A stretch of DNA of 6,819 nt from CAZIWJ01 sp964542855 (GCA_964542855.1 CAZIWJ010000203.1:1-6819), one strand, 5' to 3'; shown: positions 1 through 6,647, numbered from the stretch's first letter. Numbers and translations are program-made. Notes: a model not told the origin generated them from the letters alone.

Positions 1-224
1 GGGTACTAGTGGTACTATAAGCGGATTGAGGACTAGCTTTATCACTTGTCCAGGACTAAGCTGTGTGGGATCATTAAAAGTTGCTTACACCCTTTAATGC
101 ATTATGTTAGCAACAGGTGGTAGCCGTGTTTTTCCCTTTTTCTATACCTGACCTGAAATTACTTTTTGGTGAAGTTTAGACTTTACCCCTGCTGCGTATA
201 AGTAACGGCTGCCAGGTACGATAT
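1..224. other. Gene-free left edge
   Basis: No coding sequence can be supported here. A plus-strand frame is open from the window edge to a stop at 95-97 (about 31 codons), but it has no recognisable motif and is too short to call. The other frames are closed by early stops. The first 17 bases show a doubled GGTACTA with a 9-base period, and AGGACTA occurs at 29-35 and 52-58. These short repeats may be the fringe of something beyond the window or may be chance. Confidence 0.5.
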
Positions 225-265
225 AAAAAAAGCAAGAAGTTGAATAGGTATCAACTTCTTGCTTT
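225..265 (-). terminator. Intrinsic terminator of the phosphatase transcript
   Basis: A perfect 15-bp stem joins AAAGCAAGAAGTTGA (229-243) with TCAACTTCTTGCTTT (251-265) around a 7-base loop (244-250). Read on the minus strand the stem runs into seven consecutive T (complement of A225-A231), the standard layout of a Rho-independent terminator. It lies about 100 bases after the phosphatase stop codon. Read on the plus strand the stem is followed only by TTTAT, so termination from the left would be weaker, although A/U-rich stems of this kind can act in both directions. Confidence 0.88.
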
Positions 266-368
266 ATCAGGGCAAATCGGGTTCATTTACGGCTCATTGA
301 CAGTTAATTAAAACGGTGGAAAAAACCAGTTAGAGTTAATGCACTAACTCAACAAGGATTGTTGCCCA
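266..368 (-). other. 3' untranslated stretch after the phosphatase
   Basis: This stretch lies between the phosphatase stop codon and the terminator and holds no gene. Two small hairpins can be drawn: CAACAA/TTGTTG (350-355 and 359-364, 3-base loop), directly after the stop codon, and GAGTTA/TAACTC (333-338 and 345-350, 6-base loop). Neither has a T-tract. They may stabilise the 3' end of the message or may be chance. Confidence 0.4.
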
Positions 369-1958
369 TCATTCATTCACCTGCTCTGAGAGCACCTTTC
401 CTTCGGTTGTTATAGTTAAAATAACCTCAGACTTTCCTTTCTCCAGTTTAACCCGGTAACCGGAAACCCCATCTCGCTGACCGAAATTAATTCTATCGAA
501 TTTATATCCGGGATAACGATTCATCAGGTCTGCTTTTATCGTTTCCGGCAAAACATCCTGATAGCTAATCGTATTATCGTGCGAGCGTTCAGTAACATCT
601 TGTGGTTGTTTATCTACAAAACGGTTAGGTTCACCGTTGGCCGACTTAATAAGGTTAAAAGCATCGTAAAGGGTTCCGGTAGCCGTATAAGCTTCGTAAG
701 CTAGCGTATCGTTATCCACATGAATTACCTGGAAAAGCTGGGTGTTTTCTGCTGCCCTATCTCTTTCTGCCTCGTACCGGTTCCAGGCGTCGGGCTTTAG
801 TTCGTACATTTTTCCTCCACTAACCGATACTACGTACACGGTACCGGTTTCGTCGCGGGTATTCATTCCGTCTACCACATTATTGCTGGTTGGCGAAACC
901 CTGCCCCGGGCGTAGGTATGGTCGTGCCCCTGCAAGGCAATATCTACCTGGTATTTATCGAAAAGCGGTTTCCAGAGTTCTCGAAGTTTTTGGTTGTCTC
1001 GACCTGAGGAAGCTGAAAACAAAGGATGGTGATAAGTAGCTACCGTCCATTTATTAGGGTTATTGGCCAGCACCTGTTCCAGCCAGGCAGCCTGTTCGGC
1101 CTGCATCTGGCTACTGTTCAGCGAAATAAACCTTACCCCCTGGTAATCGATATAATAAACGGTTTCTTTCAGTTCTTCCGGACCGTTTTGCGGCAAAGTA
1201 AATTGCGGTTGCCACTGCACGGACAAGCGCCTGGTTTTATTCTTTTTATCTTCCTCGTTGTACGCTCTAAATTCATGATTACCGGGCGTTGGAATGGAGG
1301 GTACCATGCGGTGAATCCAACCCCCAGCCGTAAACCACTCATGCCATTCCTGCTCATTGTGTGCCCGGTTCACCAGGTCGCCGGCGTGAATAATTAAGCT
1401 GGCATCCGGGGCTTTCCGGTACCCTTCGCGAATTAACCGCGACCACAACTCCATGATGTAATTCTGGGCGTCGCCTACGTAGAGAAAAGAAAAAGGCCTG
1501 GGTTCTAAGCTAGCCGTACGAAACTGTATCCACTCACTCCAGATATTTCCATCTCCCACGCGGTACGCATAAAGGGTATCGGGTAGCAGGTTTTGAAAAG
1601 TAACCGAATGGTAGTTGGAAACCACTTCCGCGGTTTCCACATCAGAAGCATCCATGGTTTGGGTGGTTGCCGGAATGGTAAGGGCGTTCCGCCAGAACTT
1701 CGGGGCAGCGGTAGCCAGTGCAATTTCGGCAACGCCTTTCTTCACATCGGGGCTGGTACGCCAGGTAACACTGGCTGAGGTAGCCGGGTTACCGGAAAAG
1801 TTTAGAATGATATGATCTGGATGGAGGCCGGGCCGGCTCCAACCGGGTGCAAATTGCGGAGCCTGGTATGCCCGGGTGGTTTCCTGGGCTAAACCGGTTA
1901 ACGGAAAAGTAATTAGGTAGCAAAGCGGAATAAGGACGAGTAATAGCAGGTTTTTCAT
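369..1958 (-). CDS. Secreted purple-acid-phosphatase-like metallophosphoesterase with PepSY-like tail
   Basis: Seen: a hydrophobic signal peptide (residues 1-24, likely cut after GLA, no lipobox), then a fibronectin-III-like N-terminal domain of the purple acid phosphatase type (about 43-148). A calcineurin-like phosphoesterase domain follows (about 156-435). Its metal ligands are in order: GDAQ (D163, Q165), GDLVN (D194), GNHE (N227, H228), HHP (H310, H311) and GHDHTY (H345, H347). The iron-binding tyrosine of true purple acid phosphatases, expected three residues after D194, is N197, so the enzyme is probably a colourless dinuclear phosphoesterase. A polar linker (440-463) leads to a PepSY-like domain (about 466-525) of the DUF2874 type. 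Known for the family: hydrolysis of phosphomonoesters or diesters outside the cytoplasm. Inferred: it acts in the periplasm or outside the cell on a substrate handled with the upstream TonB-dependent receptor, 77 bases away on the same strand. The start is fixed by the signal peptide; no Shine-Dalgarno sequence is visible, as is usual in Bacteroidota. The substrate is unknown. Confidence 0.92.
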   Translation of the reverse strand: MKNLLLLVLIPLCYLITFPLTGLAQETTRAYQAPQFAPGWSRPGLHPDHIILNFSGNPATSASVTWRTSPDVKKGVAEIALATAAPKFWRNALTIPATTQTMDASDVETAEVVSNYHSVTFQNLLPDTLYAYRVGDGNIWSEWIQFRTASLEPRPFSFLYVGDAQNYIMELWSRLIREGYRKAPDASLIIHAGDLVNRAHNEQEWHEWFTAGGWIHRMVPSIPTPGNHEFRAYNEEDKKNKTRRLSVQWQPQFTLPQNGPEELKETVYYIDYQGVRFISLNSSQMQAEQAAWLEQVLANNPNKWTVATYHHPLFSASSGRDNQKLRELWKPLFDKYQVDIALQGHDHTYARGRVSPTSNNVVDGMNTRDETGTVYVVSVSGGKMYELKPDAWNRYEAERDRAAENTQLFQVIHVDNDTLAYEAYTATGTLYDAFNLIKSANGEPNRFVDKQPQDVTERSHDNTISYQDVLPETIKADLMNRYPGYKFDRINFGQRDGVSGYRVKLEKGKSEVILTITTEGKVLSEQVNE

Positions 1959-1987
1959 AATGTAAGTAAGATTAGGAATATAACAGC

Positions 1988-2017
1988 GGGAGGCACGCCC
2001 TGCCGGGCACGCCTCCC
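1988..2017 (-). terminator. Intercistronic RNA hairpin between receptor and phosphatase
   Basis: On the minus-strand RNA, GGGAGGCGUGCCC pairs with GGGCGUGCCUCCC over 13 bp around a GGCA loop, including tandem G-U and U-G wobbles. On the opposite strand those two positions would be A-C mismatches, so the structure suits minus-strand RNA. It begins 18 bases after the receptor stop codon (2036-2038) and ends 29 bases before the phosphatase start. No run of U follows (GCUGUUAUAUUCC), so complete termination is doubtful. Partial attenuation, or protection of the receptor message 3' end, fits better. Either would let the receptor and the phosphatase be made in different amounts from one transcript. 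Confidence 0.65.
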
Positions 2018-2035
2018 TTGAACTGGTTAGTTGAT

Positions 2036-5017
2036 TTAAAAGTTAAAAGAAACCCCCAGGAAGTACGAGGCTCCGAATAACTGGTGGCGATCGTAGCGAT
2101 CTGTAATACCCTGGTATTCCTGCTCCGGCGCATTGGTGATGTTACGGGCCTGCGCTAAAATTTTATATTTTCGCGATGGAAACGTGTAAGCAGCCGTAAT
2201 ATCTACTGCCGTGCGGGCTCCTTCGTAGCGGTCGAAGTCGGCAACTGTAAAGCCATTTTCTATCCCTTCTTTCACGTAACTTCGATTCTCATTACGTGGC
2301 ACAACCAGGAATTCACTGCGGTAGGTAATGGCAGCTCGAAATTCCAGCCCATACTTTTGGTAGTAAGGAATAAGGTTGAATACTGTATTGGGCTGACGCA
2401 GCAAAGGTAATTCATCACCTTCACGTCCAGGATATTCCAACTCCGAATCAATGAAAGTTGCGTTGGCTGTTATTCCAAAGCCGCTGAGGAAACCGGGCAG
2501 TGAAGTAAAAGACTGGTCAAAGCTGAACTCCATACCCTGAACGGTTGCGGTTTCCAGATTAAGCCGCTGACTAAAACTGATTTCCTCGAAGGTAATTCCC
2601 TGGAACACCGTGTTTCTTTCGCTAATGACTTCGTTGAATATGTAATTATCTATATTCTTACGGAACAACCCGGCAGAAATGATACCCCCGGTTGGGAAAT
2701 AATATTCTACTGATAAGTCCCAGTTTTCCGATTCGTAAGGCAATAAACCAGCGTTTGCTCCCTGGTAAAACCCAACGGTTCCTCCGCCTTCGGTTTCGGG
2801 GATAATTTCCAATTCAGAAGTACCCGACACCTCGTCGTAATCCGGGCGTCCGATGGTGTTGCTCCAGGAGAGGCGGGCAATAAGATTTTGAATAGGCGAA
2901 ACTTTCAAATTTACAGATGGCATCCAGTTGGTGTAACTGTTTTCAAAAAATAACTGGTCAAACCGATCCTGTACGGGAATGCTTTCGTCGTCGTTAACCA
3001 GTGTCCACGGCTCAGATTCCGTGGTAGTATGTTCTACCCGCAAACCGGCGACAACTGTAAGGAAATTAAAATCTACTACTCCCATTATGTATCCCGCTGT
3101 AACCCCCTCGCGATAAATGATATCCTCGTCGTATATTTCTTCCGCAGTGTCGTAGGGGCGGAAGCGTAAACGAGTTGTGTCGTTTATATTAGCCGGATCA
3201 TCAAAAAACTCTCTAAATTTCAGGGCATCCCCGTGTACGTTGGGTTCGGCACCACCCTGTACGGGTGGGAAGGGATCAATGGCAAATTGTGCCAGCGTGT
3301 AAGGGTTAGAAACCTTTTCGGTATTATCGCCCGTTAATGGATCCTGACCGTCGTCGTTGTATTCATCTCGCTGGCGATCTACGGTTTTGTCTCTTGTACG
3401 ATAACGCCCACCCATTTTAATGTAAGCGGGTATCTGTCCGCCCAGGTTCAGGTCGTATTTTAAATCCAGGGTTGCTTCGTACATATTCTCCTGCACCGTA
3501 TTGTCGCGGCGAAAATTCAGGTTGCGCAAATTATAAAGGCTTGGATCACGAGCGGTTTCCTGATCTATCGCAGTGATATCAAAGAAAAAAGGTTCTAGAT
3601 CATACGTGGAAGCCAGTAAACCTTCTGTGTCTCTGGGGTTTTCAAAAGTACCGTCAATAGAAAAACCAGTTTGATTAGCCCGGGAATACGTACCGTAAAG
3701 TTCTGCCGAAAGAGCCCCAAATCGATTTTCGGTACCCAGGGTAAAGCTGTACAGATCTTCGGTAACATCGCCACTGCTTAAATCCAGTTCTCCAGAGCCT
3801 TTGCTGAATCGGCCGGAGGTAGGCGTTTGGTTGGTTAGCTCCTGGTTGCGCAGCCCGGCTACGGTTAGCTCAAATTCCGAATTAAGGTCACGCTCCTCGG
3901 TGCGGGTATAGAGTGATCGGAAATATATATTGTTCTCAGGAGTAAACCGATATTCCAGGTCAGCAGAAGCCCCGTAGCGATCGCGTTCGTTATCTTCAAT
4001 TTGCAGTTCTATTTCGTTGGGCCCTAAATTACTCACAGGATTACCACTTGGATCGGTGCCGCTTAGAACCACCCAACGATCGGGATCAAGAATTGACACT
4101 GAAAAGTCGCGCCGGAAAAAGTTAGCCGATACCACGGCACCAAACTTTTCATCTTCACCGAATCGCTTGCCGGCTGTAGCAGCCAGGCGAAAGGGCAGTT
4201 TGTCGTCTCCGTAGTCAGCCTGCTGATTTTGAATTAAACCATCGGCAGAAGCAATGAAAAACTGGGGCTCGGACTTATCGAAAGCAGAAATGGTATTGAT
4301 ATTTATAGCGCCCCCGATTCCGGTTCCTTCCATATCGGGAGTTATGGCTTTCGTTACTTCTATGCTCGAAATCATCTCAACCGGTAACAGGTCGAGTGGC
4401 GTTTCGCGTCCGCTGGATGTTGAACCGATATTTGAATTATTCATGGTAACGTTATTTAGCGCCGGGCGAATGCCACGAATAGAAATAAAGCGTCCTTCCC
4501 CATTATCCGTTTCAATGGAAACGCCAGAAACCCGCTGGGCAGCCTCGGCCACGTTAATGTCGGGCAGGCGGCCAATGTCGTTGGTAGTTAACACCTCTTT
4601 GGTACTCATGGCCATCCGCTTGCGGTTAATGGCGTCGATCTGGCTTTTACGCAAACCAGTAACAACCAGCTCGTTCAGTTCCTGGGCCGATGATGCCAGT
4701 TGAACATCCTTAATTACAGCACCTCCGGCAGGAATGTTAATGGTGAATTCTGTTCGCTTGTAACCTACTGACGATACCACGAAGGTTTGAGACCCTGCAG
4801 GTACTTTTGGAATGAGGTAGCTTCCATCCACATTAACGGCCGCACCTATGGCCGATCCCTGTAATACAACCGTTGCTCCCGGCAGGTAATCGCCGGTTTC
4901 CTGGTCGCTCACCTTGCCGGATAATTTACCGTTTTGGGCAAGAATAACTCCAGTACTAATTAAAGTAAAAAAGCAAATTAGTGGAATTTTAAATCGGGTA
5001 GAGTAAAAGGATTTCAT
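2036..5017 (-). CDS. TonB-dependent outer-membrane receptor with carboxypeptidase-regulatory-like domain
   Basis: Seen: a signal peptide (1-27, cleavage after VILA), then a carboxypeptidase-D-regulatory-like beta-sandwich (about 31-108; LSGKVSD, LPGATV, GSY and VGYK landmarks). A TonB box LNELVVTG follows (114-121), then a plug domain (about 129-245) with EAAQRVSGVSIE, GEGRFISIRGI and GGAININT. A long beta-barrel runs to the end and finishes in GVSFNF, with the terminal aromatic residue used for outer-membrane insertion. The AAQRVSGVSI / GEGR / SIRGIRPALNNVT pattern resembles the Xanthomonas-Caulobacter type of TonB receptor (TIGR01782) rather than SusC, and no SusD-like gene adjoins. Length is normal for the family and the frame is intact. 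Role: TonB/ExbBD-powered import of a bulky or scarce solute across the outer membrane. The phosphatase directly downstream suggests a phosphorylated compound or its product, but that is inference. The preceding 370-base region with several dyads suggests regulated expression. Confidence 0.95.
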   Translation of the reverse strand: MKSFYSTRFKIPLICFFTLISTGVILAQNGKLSGKVSDQETGDYLPGATVVLQGSAIGAAVNVDGSYLIPKVPAGSQTFVVSSVGYKRTEFTINIPAGGAVIKDVQLASSAQELNELVVTGLRKSQIDAINRKRMAMSTKEVLTTNDIGRLPDINVAEAAQRVSGVSIETDNGEGRFISIRGIRPALNNVTMNNSNIGSTSSGRETPLDLLPVEMISSIEVTKAITPDMEGTGIGGAININTISAFDKSEPQFFIASADGLIQNQQADYGDDKLPFRLAATAGKRFGEDEKFGAVVSANFFRRDFSVSILDPDRWVVLSGTDPSGNPVSNLGPNEIELQIEDNERDRYGASADLEYRFTPENNIYFRSLYTRTEERDLNSEFELTVAGLRNQELTNQTPTSGRFSKGSGELDLSSGDVTEDLYSFTLGTENRFGALSAELYGTYSRANQTGFSIDGTFENPRDTEGLLASTYDLEPFFFDITAIDQETARDPSLYNLRNLNFRRDNTVQENMYEATLDLKYDLNLGGQIPAYIKMGGRYRTRDKTVDRQRDEYNDDGQDPLTGDNTEKVSNPYTLAQFAIDPFPPVQGGAEPNVHGDALKFREFFDDPANINDTTRLRFRPYDTAEEIYDEDIIYREGVTAGYIMGVVDFNFLTVVAGLRVEHTTTESEPWTLVNDDESIPVQDRFDQLFFENSYTNWMPSVNLKVSPIQNLIARLSWSNTIGRPDYDEVSGTSELEIIPETEGGGTVGFYQGANAGLLPYESENWDLSVEYYFPTGGIISAGLFRKNIDNYIFNEVISERNTVFQGITFEEISFSQRLNLETATVQGMEFSFDQSFTSLPGFLSGFGITANATFIDSELEYPGREGDELPLLRQPNTVFNLIPYYQKYGLEFRAAITYRSEFLVVPRNENRSYVKEGIENGFTVADFDRYEGARTAVDITAAYTFPSRKYKILAQARNITNAPEQEYQGITDRYDRHQLFGASYFLGVSFNF

Positions 5018-5026
5018 TAATGGTAT

Positions 5027-5054
5027 AGTTTGGTTGATGATTAAAAACCAAACT
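5027..5054 (-). promoter_or_regulatory. 9-bp inverted repeat in the receptor promoter/leader
   Basis: AGTTTGGTT (5027-5035) and AACCAAACT (5046-5054) are perfect inverted arms separated by 10 bases. The distal arm overlaps the candidate -7 element and the proximal arm ends 9 bases before the receptor start codon. It could be an operator bound by a dimeric regulator, or a small hairpin at the 5' end of the message that limits ribosome access. The sequence alone does not separate these. Confidence 0.45.
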
Positions 5055-5056
5055 TA
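5049..5056 (-). promoter_or_regulatory. Candidate -7 promoter element for the receptor
   Basis: The minus strand reads TAAGTTTG, an exact match to the TAnnTTTG -7 consensus of the Bacteroidota housekeeping sigma factor, 31 bases before the receptor start codon. No good TTTG -33 element lies 19-20 bases upstream; that position reads AT-only. The promoter may therefore depend on an activator, or the match may be chance in AT-rich DNA. Confidence 0.4.
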
Positions 5057-5163
5057 CTGATACTACATTAACTTAATATTTAAGTAAAATTATCATAACG
5101 TTAACATTCTCGCCCTATGTAATCGTTTGTTCATATTCACTCTTTTCAGGTGTTACCAGTAGG

Positions 5164-5185
5164 TTTACAAGAAAAAAAGTGTAAA
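5164..5185. repeat. TTTACA-N10-TGTAAA inverted repeat
   Basis: TTTACA (5164-5169) and TGTAAA (5180-5185) are perfect inverted half-sites with a 10-base A-rich spacer. The right half belongs to TGTAAAGAAAT (5180-5190), which recurs with one change as TGTAAAAAAAT at 5217-5227, giving three related half-sites within 64 bases. Such spacing could suit a dimeric transcription factor. A-richness makes chance occurrence plausible. Confidence 0.35.
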
Positions 5186-5287
5186 GAAATTTTACTATCA
5201 CTTAGCAGGAATTGAATGTAAAAAAATGCAAGAAATGAGGCCTGAAATCGAGCTACACAGGTTTTAAAGAATTACCGAGGTAACAGT

Positions 5288-5301
5288 TGGTTAGCTAACC
5301 A
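5288..5301. promoter_or_regulatory. 14-bp perfect palindrome, possible operator
   Basis: TGGTTAGCTAACCA is a perfect palindrome with no spacer. It lies 87 bases after the membrane-protein stop codon and 271 bases before the receptor start. Uninterrupted palindromes of this size are typical of dimeric repressor sites and do not form good RNA hairpins because there is no loop. No U-tract follows, so it is not a terminator. The cognate regulator is not in this window. Confidence 0.4.
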
Positions 5302-5387
5302 TTAAATTAGAATACATATCAATAGCACGCCTGTTGTACTCAACGATATTCCAAATCAACTGGCCCTCATTCCGGTTAACACCCTTT

Positions 5388-6560
5388 TTATTCCATTTTT
5401 ACACTGCGCTGAATGAGCCAGTTAACCAGTAAGCCGCCCCCCAGGAAGATGATACCCAGAACCGGGCTTGTCCAGAATACTAGTTTGGCTAGCCCGCTTA
5501 AAACCAGGAAGCCAATTATTGGAGCCACAATAATAAATAGGAATCGGGTTCTAAAAAGATACGCAAAGAATGGCAGTACCCGCGGTTTGTGCGAAATCGG
5601 ATAACGCAGCAAGATAGCAGCAAAAAAGAAAAGCACTACCGACACCCATTTTAAGCTATCGTTCACGGCACTGGCTTCGGCAACTTCATCTTCGGTAAAA
5701 TCCTCTTTACTTTTCCTGCCCATCACCAGATCGGTGTAACTGTTCCATCCCATGGTGTTATCGGGATGGTACCCCAGGTATTTACCATTTTTCTCAGCTA
5801 CCAGGCTTACAACTGTACCATTAGGAATCCCGAAAAATTCTACTTCGGTATCACCTACAGTTAGAGAATCTTTCGATTGGTTAAACTTGATCATATTTTC
5901 GTCTGTGCGAAGAAACAACGGATGTTCAACGGTAATCCGGGAAGCAACTGGCAAGGGTTGGGCTCTTCTTTTAACCAGTTTTTTCAGGGGCTCAGGATCG
6001 AGCAGGTAAGGCCCAACCTGCACCCCCCGGTTTAAATTGGTTTTCCAGTATACCGGGCTGGTAAGCAGGGTATCGGGATTTATATACTTGCTATTCGAGG
6101 TAATCTGATTCACATAAAAAGAATCAGAGTTAATGATTTTTTCTTTCCATTCCTTCACGTACTGGTAAAAACCATTATCGGCAATAATAATATCTGGTTG
6201 GTTAGGGGGAGTGGTACCTCCATAAAAGTACTCCACCCACTGGTAAGTGTAAACTTTCTTCTCCAGGCAAAGCCCTTTGAACGTATATTGAAAAGTTGAA
6301 TCGTGGATGCTATCCTGCACGTTAAGCGGAGCAATCAGGTGTACATATTGCTGGTCCACGGTTGAATCTACTTCGTAGGGAGAAATGGTAACCAGGTTTT
6401 CGTAGCGATTAGTAATTCGTTGATCGCGGTTACCAGCTCTTTGTTCGTTCCAGAATAAAATAAACAGGCCAATCAGTAAAAAAGGTAAGCCGATTATGGT
6501 AAAGAGCACCGTAGCTGCTTTCCGATAAAGAGGAGACTGGTTTGAATTATCTCGGTCCAT
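5388..6560 (-). CDS. TMEM43/LUMA-family four-helix membrane protein
   Basis: Seen: one N-terminal membrane helix (about 17-37), a large soluble domain (about 38-303) and three C-terminal helices (about 304-319, 340-362 and 365-384). This is the TMEM43 topology, and the length is close to that of human TMEM43 (about 400 residues). Signature segments agree with the family: FWNEQRA right after helix 1 (36-42), YVHLIAPL (72-79), YQWVE (106-110), EWKEKIINSDSF (137-148) and VGDTEVEF (235-242). Known: the animal protein sits in the ER and inner nuclear membrane; the bacterial members are uncharacterised as far as I know. Inferred: here the large domain faces the periplasm. No catalytic motif is visible, so no function is assigned. 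The start is supported by a short charged segment before helix 1; no Shine-Dalgarno sequence is seen. It is separated by 370 bases from the receptor and by a terminator from the gene upstream, so it is probably transcribed alone. Confidence 0.88.
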   Translation of the reverse strand: MDRDNSNQSPLYRKAATVLFTIIGLPFLLIGLFILFWNEQRAGNRDQRITNRYENLVTISPYEVDSTVDQQYVHLIAPLNVQDSIHDSTFQYTFKGLCLEKKVYTYQWVEYFYGGTTPPNQPDIIIADNGFYQYVKEWKEKIINSDSFYVNQITSNSKYINPDTLLTSPVYWKTNLNRGVQVGPYLLDPEPLKKLVKRRAQPLPVASRITVEHPLFLRTDENMIKFNQSKDSLTVGDTEVEFFGIPNGTVVSLVAEKNGKYLGYHPDNTMGWNSYTDLVMGRKSKEDFTEDEVAEASAVNDSLKWVSVVLFFFAAILLRYPISHKPRVLPFFAYLFRTRFLFIIVAPIIGFLVLSGLAKLVFWTSPVLGIIFLGGGLLVNWLIQRSVKME

Positions 6561-6647
6561 GAGCGACAGGTTTGGTGGTTTTCCAGTTTATCGCCCGGTT
6601 TATAAAATTATCAGTTAGTGAACGGTGCTACTTTAAACGATTGTAGC
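6561..6647 (-). other. Promoter-bearing gap before the TMEM43-like gene
   Basis: This short gap lies between the terminator of the right-hand gene and the TMEM43-like start, so it should hold that gene's promoter. The closest -7 candidate on the minus strand is TAATTTTA, which lacks the final G of TAnnTTTG and has no clear -33 partner. No specific promoter is called. Confidence 0.35.

Larger units (their letters stand above)
5057..5387. other. Gene-free regulatory region upstream of the receptor
   Basis: No gene is supported in either direction. The stretch is AT-rich with poly-A runs and concentrates dyad symmetry: TAACGTTA (5096-5103), TTTACA-N10-TGTAAA (5164-5185) with a further TGTAAA copy at 5217-5222, and a 14-bp palindrome (5288-5301). 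No convincing terminator for the membrane-protein gene ending at 5388 was found; only a weak GTTG/CAAC hairpin (5333-5344) lies nearby. Read-through into the receptor gene is therefore possible. Confidence 0.5.

Noticed and set aside
2..17. Doubled GGTACTA with 9-base period at the left edge
   Set aside because: Only two copies are visible and the second diverges at once; this is not enough to call a repeat array.
2..97. Plus-strand frame open from the left edge, about 31 codons
   Set aside because: It has no motif, is short enough to be chance, and has no convincing dedicated terminator. It could only be judged with sequence to the left.
1026..1397. Plus-strand open frame of 123 codons
   Set aside because: It lies wholly inside the phosphatase gene, antisense to it, and covers the conserved catalytic motifs of the real frame. 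Its own translation shows no domain or signal.
4254..4703. Plus-strand open frame of 149 codons
   Set aside because: It is antisense to the conserved plug domain of the receptor. The receptor frame explains the sequence fully, and this translation has no recognisable family features.
2036..5017. Receptor as a SusC glycan importer
   Set aside because: No SusD-like lipoprotein or glycoside hydrolase is adjacent, and the plug signature fits the TIGR01782-like type better.
5091..5108. TATCATA-N4-TAACATT as a possible Pho box upstream of the receptor
   Set aside because: It resembles the 11-base-period direct repeats of proteobacterial Pho boxes only loosely, and I know no established Pho box consensus for Bacteroidota. 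The phosphatase context made this tempting but the sequence match is weak.
5333..5344. GTTG/CAAC hairpin as terminator of the TMEM43-like gene
   Set aside because: It has only a 4-bp stem and no U-tract on the minus strand.
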